Positions 18,604-31,879 of a stretch of DNA of 64,000 nucleotides are shown here, piece after piece. The stretch's first letter is position 1, and every line of letters begins with the position of its first letter. A program made the translations under genes and the position numbers. The notes under the pieces are model-generated. The model did no database searches, had not been told where the DNA came from, and saw only the letters and a program-made list of their open reading frames with translations. Source of the stretch: Acidobacteriota bacterium (GTDB lineage: Bacteria; Acidobacteriota; Vicinamibacteria; Vicinamibacterales; JAKQTR01); NCBI GenBank assembly GCA_026393675.1, contig JAPKZQ010000006.1:1-64000 (forward strand). Reading direction: 5' to 3'.

Positions 18604-20034
18604 TCACGTCAACCACTTCAGGGTGATCTTGATCAGCGCCCGCACCCGTTCAGTGTAGGGCGGGAACATCCAGTGCACGATGCTGAACCGATCGCGCAGC
18701 ACTGATCGCTCGTGCGAGAACGCGGTAAAGCCGAAGAAGCCGTGGCTCTTGCCGATGCCGCTGTTGTTGACGCCGCCAAACGGCAGGTTCAGGTGCAGGA
18801 AGTGGATCACCGTGTGATTGACACACGTATCTCCAGCCGACGTCTCGGTCAGCACGCGGTCGATGTTCGGCTCACTGCGGCTGAACACGTACAGCGACAG
18901 GGGTTTGGGCTTGCCGTTGACGAACGCGATGGCCTCACCAATGTCGGTGAAGGTGACGATGGGCAGGAGGGGGCCGAAAATCTCCTCTTCCAGGATCCGG
19001 CTGTCCGGCGCAACATCCGCGAGCAGCGTCGGGCCGATGAATAGGTCATCTCGCGACAGCGCTCCACCATAGGCGACCTTCGCACCCTTGTGAACCGCAT
19101 CGTCAAACAACCCACGCAATCGCTCGTAGTGCTTCTCGTTCACGATGCGGCAGTAGTCAGGCGTAGCGCGCTGCGGATCCGGGCCCGCTCCGTACGCGTG
19201 CTCGATGCTGCTGATGATCTCGGCGATCAACCCATCCCTGACGCTGGCGTGCACCAGGAGATAGTCGGGCGCGATGCAGGTCTGGCCGCTGTTGGCGAAC
19301 TTGCCCGCGGTGATCGCGCGAGCGGCTCTCTTGAGATCGGCAGTGGCGTCGACAATCGCCGGGCTCTTGCCGCCAAGTTCGAGCGTGATCGACGTGAGGT
19401 GCTTCGCCGCCGCTGCCATGACGAGGCGACCCACCAGTGGGCTGCCTGTGAAGAAGACGTGATCGAACGGGCGCTCCAGGAGCGCCGTGGCCACCGTCGC
19501 ATCCCCTTCGAATACGGCGACTTCGGACGTGTCGAAGATCTCTTCAACCAACCGGCGTATGAGCGCCGAGCAGTGGGGCGTCATCTCGGATGGTTTGATG
19601 ATGGCGGTGTTGCCGGCGGCGATGGCTGAGACCAGCGGGCAGAACGCCAGGTTGAACGGGTAGTTCCACGGCACGATGATGAGCGTGACGCCTCTGGGCT
19701 CGTACCGGACCTCAGCCGACGTTCCGAGCATCGCCAGCGTCGGCGGAACCCGGTGCGGTCGCATCCACCCCTCGAGGTGACGGATAGCATGCTTGGCTTC
19801 GGCCAGGATGGGCAGCAGTTCGGTGAGATCCACCTCCGGACGCGGCTTGCTGAAATCGGCGGCCGCCGCCGCGCAGATATCCTCCCGGTGCGACTCGACC
19901 GCGGCGATGAGCCGTCTGAGCGTGTCGATTCGCTGCTGCGCGGTCGAGCATCGCAGCGCCAGCGCTCGTGCACGCTGTGCGGCAAACACGTCGTCGATGC
20001 GCCGCCCAGTTTCGGGGCCCACGGTGTTCGTCAT
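18604..20034 (-). CDS. NAD(P)-dependent aldehyde dehydrogenase, class 3-like
   Basis: From the ATG at 20034 (a GGGGA-type site upstream) the product is 476 residues. It oxidises aldehydes to acids. The catalytic cysteine lies in NSGQTCIAPDYLLV (about residue 241) and the general-base glutamate in TLELGGKSPAIVDATADL (about residue 207). Short class 3 length, the NYPFNLAFCPLVSAIAAGN segment, and a C-terminal hydrophobic/basic tail (MFPPYTERVRALIKITLKWL) resemble fatty-aldehyde and coniferyl-aldehyde dehydrogenases that associate with membranes. Exact substrate cannot be told from sequence. Confidence 0.9.
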   Translation of the reverse strand: MTNTVGPETGRRIDDVFAAQRARALALRCSTAQQRIDTLRRLIAAVESHREDICAAAAADFSKPRPEVDLTELLPILAEAKHAIRHLEGWMRPHRVPPTLAMLGTSAEVRYEPRGVTLIIVPWNYPFNLAFCPLVSAIAAGNTAIIKPSEMTPHCSALIRRLVEEIFDTSEVAVFEGDATVATALLERPFDHVFFTGSPLVGRLVMAAAAKHLTSITLELGGKSPAIVDATADLKRAARAITAGKFANSGQTCIAPDYLLVHASVRDGLIAEIISSIEHAYGAGPDPQRATPDYCRIVNEKHYERLRGLFDDAVHKGAKVAYGGALSRDDLFIGPTLLADVAPDSRILEEEIFGPLLPIVTFTDIGEAIAFVNGKPKPLSLYVFSRSEPNIDRVLTETSAGDTCVNHTVIHFLHLNLPFGGVNNSGIGKSHGFFGFTAFSHERSVLRDRFSIVHWMFPPYTERVRALIKITLKWLT

Positions 20035-20109
20035 CTTCTCTCCCCTACGGACCGGCTTCAAAACCCGTTCTCGCAGCTCCTGCGCGCCGAGACCCTGAAA
20101 GCAGGCCGC

Positions 20110-20883
20110 TCACGCAGGTTTTGAAACCGTCCCCAATTCGCCGCCCTTCAACTGGTTCGCGACCGCCTGGCTCGCCTTCGCGATCGCCTCGGGGTCGCCG
20201 AGGTAGTAGTTGCGGATGGGTTTCAGGTCGTCGGTGAGTTCGTAGACGAGCGGGATCCCGGTCGGGATGTTGAGGCCGACGATCTTGTCGTCCGGGATGC
20301 TATCCAGGTACTTCACCAGCGCACGGAGACTGTTGCCGTGCGCCGCGATCAGCACGCGCTGACCGTGTCGCACGGCAGGCGCAATGGTCTCGTGCCAGAT
20401 CGGCAGGAAACGCGCCACCGTGTCCTTGAGACATTCGGTGAGTGGCAGTTCCTCCGGCCGGAGCGACGCGTACCGGGGATCGTGGCCCGGATGACGCGGA
20501 TCATCGGGCGCCAGCGCCGGCGGCGGCACATCGTAGCTCCGCCGCCAGATCTGGGTCTGCTCCATGCCGTGCCTGGCCGCCGTCTCGGCCTTGTTCAGGC
20601 CCTGCAGGGCTCCGTAGTGGCGTTCGTTCAGCCGCCACGAGTTGTGAATGGGAATCCACATCTGATCCATCTGCTCGAGCGCCAGCCACAGCGTTTTGAT
20701 GGCGCGCTTGAGCACCGACGTATAGGCGACGTCAAACACGTAGCCACCGTCCCTCAGGAGACGGCCGGCTTCGGTCGCCTCCTGTACGCCCTTCTCGCTC
20801 AGTTCAACATCGGTCCAGCCCGTGAACCGATTCTCCTTGTTCCAGGTGCTCTCACCGTGCCGCAGCAAGACAAGTATTTTCAT
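20110..20883 (-). CDS. gpmA: 2,3-bisphosphoglycerate-dependent phosphoglycerate mutase
   Basis: The 257-residue glycolytic enzyme interconverts 3- and 2-phosphoglycerate through a phosphohistidine. The catalytic motif [20 protein letters not shown] sits at residues 4-23 and the second catalytic histidine in [18 protein letters not shown] (about residue 190). The [12 protein letters not shown] segment is typical of dPGM. The ATG at 20883 is used because family members begin MxKLVLLRHG; GGAAGG lies just upstream. Pyruvate kinase lies 1.5 kb away on the same strand, giving a loose lower-glycolysis neighbourhood. Confidence 0.96.
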   Translation of the reverse strand: MKILVLLRHGESTWNKENRFTGWTDVELSEKGVQEATEAGRLLRDGGYVFDVAYTSVLKRAIKTLWLALEQMDQMWIPIHNSWRLNERHYGALQGLNKAETAARHGMEQTQIWRRSYDVPPPALAPDDPRHPGHDPRYASLRPEELPLTECLKDTVARFLPIWHETIAPAVRHGQRVLIAAHGNSLRALVKYLDSIPDDKIVGLNIPTGIPLVYELTDDLKPIRNYYLGDPEAIAKASQAVANQLKGGELGTVSKPA

Positions 20884-20966
20884 GATGCCTTCCCGATGCC
20901 CTCCCGAGAAAAGATATGTCGTCGACGTCCCGTAGAGGCGCAATTGATTGCGCCCGTCGTGGGCGG

Positions 20967-22046
20967 CTATCCGGCGACCTGGCTTTCGTCGCTTTCGACC
21001 TCTTCTGTCGGCGGTGGTGCGGCAGCCGGATCCACGGCCTCGTGCGCGACCAGCCGCTCGCTGAGCCACGCATGCGCCGCGGCATCGCCGCGAGCGAGCA
21101 GGCTCTCGAGCGGTGTCCGGCCGAAGTCGCGAGGATCCCGTCCCTGCATGGTTGGAAACGATCCGTCGGCCCGCTGGGGCACGTAGCGGCACCAGAACCC
21201 GAAGTGCCACCGCGTGAAGTCGGCGACGCGTGCCAGGCCGTACTCGTCGGTGCCCCAGTGTTCGAGGGCAAAATCGACATACCGGCCGTAGATCGCCAGA
21301 CGCTCGTCAGCCGTGATGTCGCGGTAACCCTCGACGGCCTCGCGGAAGATCCAGGGCTTGATGAGTGCGCCCCGGCCCACCATCACACCGGCGCACCCCG
21401 AGCGCGCGCGGGCCTCGGCGATCTCGTGGGGGAACAGGATATCGCCGTTGCCGACCACCGGGACCGCTACGGCCGCGACCACTTCGCCGACCGCATCCCA
21501 GTCGGTCGCGGATCGATAGCGGGCATCCCTGGTTCGACCGTGCACAACAATCGCATCCGCGCCGCCATCGACGGCCGCCCGCGCCTGCTCCACGTGGTTG
21601 CGTGACCGCTCATTCCACCCGAGCCGGATCTTGACGGTGATGGGCACACGCTGGACGGATCGCTTCATGGCCTCCACGATGCGCCCGATGCGGACCGGCT
21701 GCCGCGAAAGCGCCGCGCCCAGGCCTTTGCTTGTGAAGTAGTCGATGGGGCATCCCACATTGAGATCGACCAGATCGACGCCGTGCGATTCGACCAGCGC
21801 GGCGGCCCAGCCCATTTCCTCAGGGTTGGTTCCCACCAACTGCACGCCAAAGAACGGCTCGTCGGGCGCCCGCCGGATCAGGGCGTACTCGCCTCGCCGC
21901 TTCTGCTTGAGGCGCCGCGCCACGGTCATCTCGCTCATGGTGACGCGAGCGCCCAGGGCCACGCACAATCGGCGGTATGGGAGGTTGCCCCCCTTCGTGA
22001 GCGGCGCCAGAACCACCGCGTCGGTCAGCGTCTCGGCAAGCGGCAT
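20967..22046 (-). CDS. tRNA-dihydrouridine synthase, resembling the eukaryotic Dus3 group
   Basis: The 359-residue FMN enzyme reduces uridines in tRNA. Family motifs: [18 protein letters not shown] at the FMN-binding N-terminus, [20 protein letters not shown] containing the active-site cysteine (about residue 95), the KIRLG and [10 protein letters not shown] loops, and GNGDI plus [12 protein letters not shown] for phosphate binding. The stretches [22 protein letters not shown] and FWCRYVP look closer to Dus3 than to DusA/B/C, whose usual start is APMAGVTD and which carry MGCP. The C-terminus has an acidic tail. The target uridine is unproven. Confidence 0.88.
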   Translation of the reverse strand: MPLAETLTDAVVLAPLTKGGNLPYRRLCVALGARVTMSEMTVARRLKQKRRGEYALIRRAPDEPFFGVQLVGTNPEEMGWAAALVESHGVDLVDLNVGCPIDYFTSKGLGAALSRQPVRIGRIVEAMKRSVQRVPITVKIRLGWNERSRNHVEQARAAVDGGADAIVVHGRTRDARYRSATDWDAVGEVVAAVAVPVVGNGDILFPHEIAEARARSGCAGVMVGRGALIKPWIFREAVEGYRDITADERLAIYGRYVDFALEHWGTDEYGLARVADFTRWHFGFWCRYVPQRADGSFPTMQGRDPRDFGRTPLESLLARGDAAAHAWLSERLVAHEAVDPAAAPPPTEEVESDESQVAG

Positions 22047-22055
22047 GAACTCATC

Positions 22056-23711
22056 CTACTTGAACGCTGCCGGCGGGGTCGGCGTCTCAGCCGTCTCCTG
22101 GCGCACATACATCGTCTGTGAGGGCACGGCGAGCGCCGTGCCGGCCTTCTGCACGATGTCCATGACACCCAGCAGAATCTCCTCCTGCACAGCGAGAAAG
22201 GCTTCAAAGTTCGGAACCCTGACGTACGCGAACACCTCGATGTCGAGCGATGATGAGCCGAAGCGGACCAACCGGGCGCGCGAGGTATCTGCCTCGATGC
22301 GGGCATCGCCAGAGAGTAACCGGCGGATGCTGGTCAGGACCTGTTCGAGTTGGGTGCGGCTGGTTTCGTAGTGCAACGCAATGGTCGGATTGAGCAGGAA
22401 CTTGTCGCGCCGGCTGTAGTTCTCGAGGTCCATCGTGGACAGCGTGCCGTTGGGCACGTGCACGAGCGTTCGGCCGAGCGTGCGCAGGCTTGTCGTGCGC
22501 AGGCCGACGTCTTCGACCTCGCCGACGTGCTGTCCAAGGCGGCAGAAATCCCCGACGAGCAGGCTTCGATCGCTCAGCACGAAGATGCCGCCGAAGACGT
22601 TCTCGAGCGTCTTCTGCGCCGCGAAGGCGATCGCGATTCCGCCGATGCCAAGGCCCGCAAGCGTCGCGCTGAGGTTGACCCCGAAGGCGGCCAACCCGAT
22701 GAGCAGGCCGAAGGCGAACGCCACCCCTTTCAGGATGCGACGGCCAAGGACATACGCCGATTGGGCGGTGCGTGGATAGGCCGTCTGGAGGCGTTCGCGG
22801 ACGCGATCCGCGACAAAGTCGACCATGCGCCATAACCACCAGACCAGCCCGGCGAGCAGCAGGATGACGATGAGCCGGTCGTAGTAGTACCGGAAGAGCA
22901 GGGGGATGCCGAGTCTCAATGCGATGATGCGATGAAGGGCGATGGTCAGCAGGAACGCCGAGGGCCTGACCAGCGTCGACCAGGCCCGCGACCGCCGGAT
23001 GGAGCCCGGGCGGTGCCGCATTCGTCTGATGAGACCGACGAGCCAGGCCGCCGCCGCCAGCAGCAGACGCATCATGAAGTACAGAGCGACGAGCAGCACC
23101 GTGAGCGCAATCGGCACCCACGCGGGCAGTTCTCCGATTTGGGCCGAGGTCAGCGACTTCGGCAGGCGCCGTTCGAGTTCCGGCAGTCCGCTCTTCTCGT
23201 ACATCCGTGGAATTTCGGCGACGGTGTCCGCCGCGACGACCCACACCATGGGTCCCGACCGCGGAGCGATGCGAGTGAGGATGATGTCGACGCGCTCGCC
23301 ATCGGCGAGGACGACCGCGCCGACCTTCTCCCGTTTGGACGGCTGCGTGTCCGAGAGGCTGCCCTGAGGATCGCGGCTCAGCTGATCGATGCTGCCTTCG
23401 AACCCGTGATTGAGCACGAAGCGGAGTTGCTCGGCCGCCTCGGTCTTCGTGATCGGCATGCTGTGGCGGGGCCACTGCAGGTACTCGGCGGCGGCGCCGA
23501 GGTTGCCCGTCTGCGCGGCAGCCACGAAAGCGAGGAACGAACCCCTTGGCGTCTCGCGGCCAAGCGGGTCGTCAACGACCGTTGGTGCGGATACCGCGGG
23601 TTGTGCCGGCTGCGGAATTGCCGGAGCCTTGGCCGACGCTGTCGCGTGGGCAAGGCCACCGGCCAGCAGGATTGCCAGAGCTGGCACCAGGCTGTTCCAT
23701 CGTTGATGCAT
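22056..23711 (-). CDS. Mechanosensitive ion channel of the MscS family
   Basis: From the ATG at 23711 (GGAGG 7 bases upstream) the product is 551 residues. It has a signal peptide, a periplasmic N-terminal domain of about 180 residues, then five or so membrane helices (about 205-385). The conserved pore and beta domain follow: GIGGIAIAFAAQKTLENVFGG, then DRSLLVGDFCRLGQHVGEVEDVGLR and VPNGTLS (about 390-465). The C-terminal alpha/beta domain completes the channel. Such channels release solutes during osmotic down-shock. The extra N-terminal domain makes it a large MscS-like member rather than MscS itself. The gene ends 9 bases before the upstream end of the dus gene. Confidence 0.93.
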   Translation of the reverse strand: MHQRWNSLVPALAILLAGGLAHATASAKAPAIPQPAQPAVSAPTVVDDPLGRETPRGSFLAFVAAAQTGNLGAAAEYLQWPRHSMPITKTEAAEQLRFVLNHGFEGSIDQLSRDPQGSLSDTQPSKREKVGAVVLADGERVDIILTRIAPRSGPMVWVVAADTVAEIPRMYEKSGLPELERRLPKSLTSAQIGELPAWVPIALTVLLVALYFMMRLLLAAAAWLVGLIRRMRHRPGSIRRSRAWSTLVRPSAFLLTIALHRIIALRLGIPLLFRYYYDRLIVILLLAGLVWWLWRMVDFVADRVRERLQTAYPRTAQSAYVLGRRILKGVAFAFGLLIGLAAFGVNLSATLAGLGIGGIAIAFAAQKTLENVFGGIFVLSDRSLLVGDFCRLGQHVGEVEDVGLRTTSLRTLGRTLVHVPNGTLSTMDLENYSRRDKFLLNPTIALHYETSRTQLEQVLTSIRRLLSGDARIEADTSRARLVRFGSSSLDIEVFAYVRVPNFEAFLAVQEEILLGVMDIVQKAGTALAVPSQTMYVRQETAETPTPPAAFK

Positions 23712-23777
23712 CACCGAGCCTCCGTGCCCATTCTACCCGGTGCTCTGGATGCATGGGGGAGACCCGCGGTCTGCGCG

Positions 23778-25034
23778 TCAGAAGCGCAGGCCTGCCGTGA
23801 CGTGTGCGCGCGTGCCGCGACCGGATCCGTGCGCCACGTCGATGCCGAGTTGCACAAGCGGTGCGCGGACGTACCAGCCGACGCCCACGCCATAGTGGGG
23901 CTTCGTCTCCGAAAGTCGAATGCCGTGGTCGTAAGCCGTACCGGCATCGGCAAACACGGTCAGCCCGCTCTGTCCGAGATTCATCGGCGAATGGAGAGGG
24001 ATGCGCAGTTCGACCGATGCGGTGGCGAGATTGTCGCCAGCGAACGAACCGGCGCGGAAACCTCGCAGTGTGTCGACTCCACCCAGCAGCGCGTTCTCGT
24101 AGACCGGAAGCGGGCGATCGGCCGTCTCCGAAAGCGCCCTGACGGAGAGCACCGTTGAACCGATGAACCCGAGGTACCCGCGCGCTTCAAGGCGATAGCG
24201 ATTGACCGTGGATCCGGTTTCCGGGCTCAGGCAATTCCACCAGGCGCTTGCGTAGATGGCATTGCGCGGAAACGCCGGGTTGTCGCGTGTGTCGACAATC
24301 ACGCCCGCGCCGTAGGTCGTGATCCGATCGCGGGTGCTTCCAAATGTCACGTCCGACCACGCGCCGCGCACCCCGAGGCTCGTCGCCTTCCACGCCGGTG
24401 TCGCCGCGTTGACCCACACGCTCTTCCTGAAGTCGCGAACGTCAAACGCGGGATTGTTGCGGCTGATGAGCGATGCGCCTGCGTGCAGTCGCCTGAACGG
24501 CCCTCCGCCCAGCGTCGTGTCCAGCTCAACGGCGGCCTGGCGCGTTCCGCCCCACGTGAGCGGCACGGCAATCAGTCCCTGTTTGCCAAGCACCCGCACG
24601 AAGCTGATCCGCCCGCCGTAGGTCAGACCGTACCCGTCAACGTAATCGAGCGTCGGAAGCAGCATCACGCTGTCGCCGAGCCGCCGGAGTGGATTGGGTA
24701 CGCCTCCGCCCTTGGCCGTCGAGGGATACTCTTCGACGATGATGATGAGTGCCACCTGGTCGGTTGCAGTGAGCGACCGCAGACGCTTGCGGACCTCAAC
24801 GGACTGGAACCGGCCGGTCTTCCGCAGGCGTTCGGAAACGGCGTCAATACCGGCCACGTCGATGGGCTGGCCGATCGTCACGCCGGCCAGCGCGAGCACG
24901 TCGGCGTCTGGCGTGCGATAGTTGCCGTGGATGCGGACCTCGGACACGGTTTCGGCGGTCTGGGCTGCCGCGCTCGAAGCAACGGCGAGGATAAGCCCGA
25001 GCACGAGCGCCGTCGCCATGAGCCGCCGGATCAT
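23778..25034 (-). CDS. Outer-membrane beta-barrel protein with POTRA domain (BamA/TamA/ShlB superfamily)
   Basis: From the ATG at 25034 (ATGA overlap with the upstream gene) the product is 418 residues. A signal peptide (1-24, ending SSAAAQ) is followed by one POTRA-like domain (about 28-105, VSEVRIHGNYRTPDADVLAL). A surface-antigen barrel makes up the rest, with the late-barrel segment LGGVDTLRGFRAGSF (about residue 330, the conserved VRGF/LRGF loop). The final residue is Phe after HVTAGLR, the barrel-insertion signal. A single POTRA is too few for BamA, so its role may be secretion or lipid transport. It is co-transcribed with the gene at 25031-26107. Confidence 0.85.
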   Translation of the reverse strand: MIRRLMATALVLGLILAVASSAAAQTAETVSEVRIHGNYRTPDADVLALAGVTIGQPIDVAGIDAVSERLRKTGRFQSVEVRKRLRSLTATDQVALIIIVEEYPSTAKGGGVPNPLRRLGDSVMLLPTLDYVDGYGLTYGGRISFVRVLGKQGLIAVPLTWGGTRQAAVELDTTLGGGPFRRLHAGASLISRNNPAFDVRDFRKSVWVNAATPAWKATSLGVRGAWSDVTFGSTRDRITTYGAGVIVDTRDNPAFPRNAIYASAWWNCLSPETGSTVNRYRLEARGYLGFIGSTVLSVRALSETADRPLPVYENALLGGVDTLRGFRAGSFAGDNLATASVELRIPLHSPMNLGQSGLTVFADAGTAYDHGIRLSETKPHYGVGVGWYVRAPLVQLGIDVAHGSGRGTRAHVTAGLRF

Positions 25035-26107
25035 TTGGCGTCCTTCGGGACATACGCCCGGATCCGCGCGCTCACCTCGCCCTTGCGGTAGTCGTAGAAC
25101 GATCGGTCGTAGGTGAAGCGGTACGAACCGGTCGCCAGCGTGGCGCCAGCCCGGAAGCTGATCTGCTTCGGCAACCACACATTCTCGAAGTACCGCCCCA
25201 TCGTCATCGATGCGCGCGCCTCGTCTACGCGTACGACTGTCCGGCCTGGCAGGAACCCGAAGTCCGCGTTGTCGAACGTGTATTTGACGATCTGGCGTTC
25301 CTCCGGATCGATCCACATCGTCACCCGCGTGACCTTGTTCATGCTGCGCTCGATCTCCTGATCCATCTCGTCGCCCTTGTCGGACGTCTTCGGCGCGGGC
25401 TTCTTTGCCTGGTCCTTCGCCGTCTGATCCGCAGAGGTGACCTTCACGTCGCCCTTGGCATTCACCGAGACGGCCGTGCCGCGCTTCTCCTTGTCGTCCT
25501 TGAACATGCGTGACGGGTAGTACTCGACCACCACGACGTCGCGGCCTTCAATTTTTTCGCGTCCGGCAACGTAGTAGTTGCCCGGCTCGAACGGGAACCT
25601 CATGAAGTAGGCTTCCGAGATGAACCGCGGCTCGCCGGTTTGTCGAACCACATCGCCCACGCCGACCTCGGCGCTCGGGGCGGGAGCCGCGTCGGCGGCG
25701 GCCTTTTTCGCAGCCCGCTCCTTCTGCCGCTGCTCGCGTCGCTTCTCGTCAGCCAGCCACTGCTGCTCATAGCGCTTACGCTCGGCCTCGCCAAGCGTGA
25801 CGCCGTTGGTCTTCACCGGACTTCGCACGAGGTACCCGTCCCGCACGAACCAGTGGAATTCCCGATCGAGACCATCGAGGCGAAGTCCACCCGGTCCGAC
25901 GATCAGAAATTGTTCGCGTTCGCTGAGGATGTAGTCGTGGAGGGTGCGCCAATTGTCATTCCGGCGCTCGAGCACCTTCGCCATGAACGCGTCGAGATCG
26001 TTCAGTTGGGTAAAGGCTGGCGCGGCTTGCTGCGCATGACCGGCACCCGCTAAGAGCCAGGCGCTGGCGCATGCGATGAAGAGACCGATGGACGCTTTCA
26101 TCTTCAC
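25031..26107 (-). CDS. Periplasmic protein, lipoprotein-carrier-like, partner of the barrel protein
   Basis: The product is about 358 residues. The start is GTG 26107 (GGGGAG 7 bases upstream), with ATG 26101 as the alternative; a signal peptide ends near GAGHAQ. The body is charged and beta-rich, with a Lys/Ala/Glu-rich segment (about 130-160) that may be coiled. The C-terminal half has [19 protein letters not shown] and later strands reminiscent of outer-membrane lipoprotein-sorting (LolA-like) folds. I do not recognise a named family. Its stop overlaps the start of the barrel gene by 4 bases, so the two probably act together at the outer membrane. Confidence 0.75.
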   Translation of the reverse strand: MKMKASIGLFIACASAWLLAGAGHAQQAAPAFTQLNDLDAFMAKVLERRNDNWRTLHDYILSEREQFLIVGPGGLRLDGLDREFHWFVRDGYLVRSPVKTNGVTLGEAERKRYEQQWLADEKRREQRQKERAAKKAAADAAPAPSAEVGVGDVVRQTGEPRFISEAYFMRFPFEPGNYYVAGREKIEGRDVVVVEYYPSRMFKDDKEKRGTAVSVNAKGDVKVTSADQTAKDQAKKPAPKTSDKGDEMDQEIERSMNKVTRVTMWIDPEERQIVKYTFDNADFGFLPGRTVVRVDEARASMTMGRYFENVWLPKQISFRAGATLATGSYRFTYDRSFYDYRKGEVSARIRAYVPKDAK

Positions 26108-26192
26108 GGAAGTACTCCCCGGCAGGCATACCGATCCCTGTTGAAGGTAGACGAAGATCGCGGCCGCCTGGTTCAACCGGAGAGCGGGATGC

Positions 26193-29318
<3,126 letters not shown>

Positions 29319-29319
29319 G

Positions 29320-30711
29320 TCACGCCTCCGTTCGGGGAGCCGGATGATCGGGCGGTCTGCGGGTCACCCAAAACCCAATGGCCAGCACGGCAAGCCAGGG
29401 TCCGCCCGCGAGCAGGGTGATGCGGAGATCGGGCACCCACCACGTTGAGATCAAGACCGTGGCAATGGCCACGGCACCGGCGGCGGATGCGAGACGAGCG
29501 AACCGAATCCGGCGCACAAGTGTATCGATGGGCTGTGCATCATGATGGCGACGGAACGCGAGATGCGTGACGAAAATCATCAGCCACACGAACAGCGCGC
29601 CAAACAGGGCCACACCGAAGAACCAGACATAGGCGGTGACCGGCCACACCGCTCGCACGATGACCGCCGCGCCCAGGCCGACGCTCGACACGAGCAGGGC
29701 GCGCAGCGGCGTGCCGTTGATCGTGACGGCGCCGAGCCAGTGCGGCACGTACCCGCCCCGGCCAAGCGAGAACAACGTCCGCGAGATCAGGTACAGGTTG
29801 GCGTTCGCGCTGGAGAGCGCGGCGCTCAGCACGACCACGTTCATCAACGACGCGGCGGCGGGGAAGCCGACCTGGCCGAGCACTTTCACGAATGGGCTTT
29901 CGCCGACTCCCAGTTCCTGCCACGGCACGAGCCGCACGACCAGGGCGGTTGTCACCAGGTAGATGAGCGAGAGACCTGCGACGAGCCGGAAGAACGCGAC
30001 GGGGATCGTGCGTTGCGGATCGCGTGCCTCACCCGAGGTGACGCCGACGATTTCGACGCCGATAAGCGAGTAGATCACAAACGGCACCGCCAGCAGCATG
30101 CCGGAGAGTCCCATCGGGAACAGGCTCCCGGCGGCCGGGGTCACACCTGATGATGCGCCCAGCAGGCCCGTGACGAGCCCCACGCCGAGTACCACGAAGA
30201 TCGTGATGGCGACGACCTTGACCATCACAAACCAGTACTCGAACCGACCGAGCGTGGCCACGTCGCGCGAGTTCACGTAGATGAGCGCGACCGAGAAGGC
30301 GACGATCCACACCGCGCCCGGAATGGCGGGAAACCAGTAGCCCATGTAGATCGACACCGCCACCATGTGACCGCCCGTCGCGACAATCTGCATCAGCCAG
30401 TAGCTCACCCGCACGGCGTAGCCCGCAAACGGAGAGATGTACATCTCGGCATAGACGCCGAAGGACCCGGCCGTCGGATGCTGGACGCACATCTCCGTTA
30501 GCGCCGCGCCGAGCAACAGCGCCACGAAGGCGCCGATCGCATAGGAGGCGACCACCGCGGGTCCGGCAACGTTGACCGCGAGGCCGCTGCCCAGGAACAG
30601 GCCGGTACCGATCGCACCGCCCACCGCCATCATGGCCTGCTGGCCGGCGCTCAACTCACGTGAGAGCACTTGCTCGTTGCGGACGCGGGGGTCGGATGAG
30701 GAGTCAGTCAT
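29320..30711 (-). CDS. Amino-acid permease of the APC superfamily (AAT group)
   Basis: The 463-residue protein starts from the ATG at 30711. A TTG 39 bases further upstream is possible, but ATG fits the family N-terminus. It has about 12 membrane helices. The signature GGAIGTGLFLGSG (about residues 31-43) is the substrate-binding unwound helix 1 of proton-driven amino-acid permeases such as GabP, ProY and AnsP. The gene is 1 base from the kinase/M23/PLP fusion and 40 bases after metX, so it belongs to the same run. The substrate may be what the fusion enzyme consumes, or methionine-related (inference). Confidence 0.9.
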   Translation of the reverse strand: MTDSSSDPRVRNEQVLSRELSAGQQAMMAVGGAIGTGLFLGSGLAVNVAGPAVVASYAIGAFVALLLGAALTEMCVQHPTAGSFGVYAEMYISPFAGYAVRVSYWLMQIVATGGHMVAVSIYMGYWFPAIPGAVWIVAFSVALIYVNSRDVATLGRFEYWFVMVKVVAITIFVVLGVGLVTGLLGASSGVTPAAGSLFPMGLSGMLLAVPFVIYSLIGVEIVGVTSGEARDPQRTIPVAFFRLVAGLSLIYLVTTALVVRLVPWQELGVGESPFVKVLGQVGFPAAASLMNVVVLSAALSSANANLYLISRTLFSLGRGGYVPHWLGAVTINGTPLRALLVSSVGLGAAVIVRAVWPVTAYVWFFGVALFGALFVWLMIFVTHLAFRRHHDAQPIDTLVRRIRFARLASAAGAVAIATVLISTWWVPDLRITLLAGGPWLAVLAIGFWVTRRPPDHPAPRTEA

Positions 30712-30751
30712 GGGTTGCCGGACAATAGCGCGGCGCGTGATTCCCGTCAAT

Positions 30752-31879
30752 TCACCCGCAGATCCGACTCAGAAATTCCCGGACGATCGGCTGCTGCGCT
30801 TCGTGTTCAAGCAGGAACGCGTCGTGGCCGTATTCGCTCGACAGTTCGCGATACTCGGCGGTGCGACCCGCCTGTCTGAGCGCGGCGGCGACAGTGGCCA
30901 ACTGATAGGGCGGATACAACCAGTCCGACGAAAACGTCAGGAGCAGAAACGCCGCTTCGGTCGCTTCGAACGCGTCCGCCAGCGACCGACGCCCGGCCTC
31001 CAGGTCGAAGTAGTCGAGCGCCTTCGATAGGTACACCAGCGAATTAGCGTCGAAGCGATCGACGAAGCTGCGGCCCTGATAATCGAGATACCGCTCCACC
31101 TCGAACTCGGGTCCAAGGCTGTAGCCCGGGCCACTCTGTCCGAGGCGTCGCCCGAACTTCCGTTCCATTCCGGGATCGGACAGATACGTGACATGGCCAA
31201 TCATGCGCGCGACCGAGAGCCCGTCAGCCGGCCGCTCGCCATCGTAGTACTCGCCGCCGCGCCAGTTGGGATCGGCCGTGAGGGCACGGCGGGCGATCTC
31301 ATCGAACGCAATCTGCTGGGCGGAGTGCCGGTGCGTCGTGGCCAGCGCGACCACGGAACGCACGGTCTCCGGGAACGACACCGCCCATTGAAGGGCCTGC
31401 ATGCCGCCCATCGAGCCCCCAGCTACGGAGACAAGGCACGAGATGCCCAGTCGATCGACGAGCGCCTTCTGCACCCGCACCATGTCGGCAATGGTCACGA
31501 AGGGAAACCGGCTGCCATATGGACGTCCCGTGCCGGGGTCGGGCGAGGCAGGCCCCGTCGTGCCGTAGCAGCTTCCGAGGACATTGGTGCACAGGACACA
31601 GAAGCGGTCGGTGTCGAAGGCGCGCCCGGGGCCGATCGCCGCGTCCCACCAGCCTGGCTTCCGGGCGCCCGGGTGCCAGCCCGCCGCGTGCGCGCCGCCC
31701 GACAACGCGTGGCACACCAGGATGACGTTGTCTCTGGCCGCACTCATGGCGCCGTATTGCTCGAACGCGACCGTGACCGACTCCAGGCGCCGGCCGCAGT
31801 CGAGTTCAAGCCCGTCCTCGAAGACGCGCAGCGTCTCGGTCTCCACGATCCCGATACCGGCGCCAGAGGTCGTGATCAC
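30752..31879 (-). CDS. metX: Homoserine O-acetyltransferase
   Basis: The 375-residue alpha/beta-hydrolase-fold enzyme activates homoserine with acetyl-CoA (some family members use succinyl-CoA) for methionine synthesis. Seen: [13 protein letters not shown] near residue 56, the nucleophile elbow [12 protein letters not shown] (Ser about 154), the [12 protein letters not shown] substrate segment, and the catalytic histidine in SEYGHDAFL near residue 355. Its start overlaps the metY stop by 4 bases, so the product of MetX is handed to the enzyme encoded by the adjoining gene. Confidence 0.96.
   Translation of the reverse strand: MITTSGAGIGIVETETLRVFEDGLELDCGRRLESVTVAFEQYGAMSAARDNVILVCHALSGGAHAAGWHPGARKPGWWDAAIGPGRAFDTDRFCVLCTNVLGSCYGTTGPASPDPGTGRPYGSRFPFVTIADMVRVQKALVDRLGISCLVSVAGGSMGGMQALQWAVSFPETVRSVVALATTHRHSAQQIAFDEIARRALTADPNWRGGEYYDGERPADGLSVARMIGHVTYLSDPGMERKFGRRLGQSGPGYSLGPEFEVERYLDYQGRSFVDRFDANSLVYLSKALDYFDLEAGRRSLADAFEATEAAFLLLTFSSDWLYPPYQLATVAAALRQAGRTAEYRELSSEYGHDAFLLEHEAQQPIVREFLSRICG

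Noticed and set aside
20884-21210. 109-residue N-terminal extension of phosphoglycerate mutase
   Set aside because: The family starts at [10 protein letters not shown]. The extension overlaps the dus gene and has no homology.
25035-25316. 94-residue N-terminal extension of the beta-barrel protein
   Set aside because: It is antisense-like composition over the upstream gene. A signal peptide starts at 25034 with an ATGA overlap.
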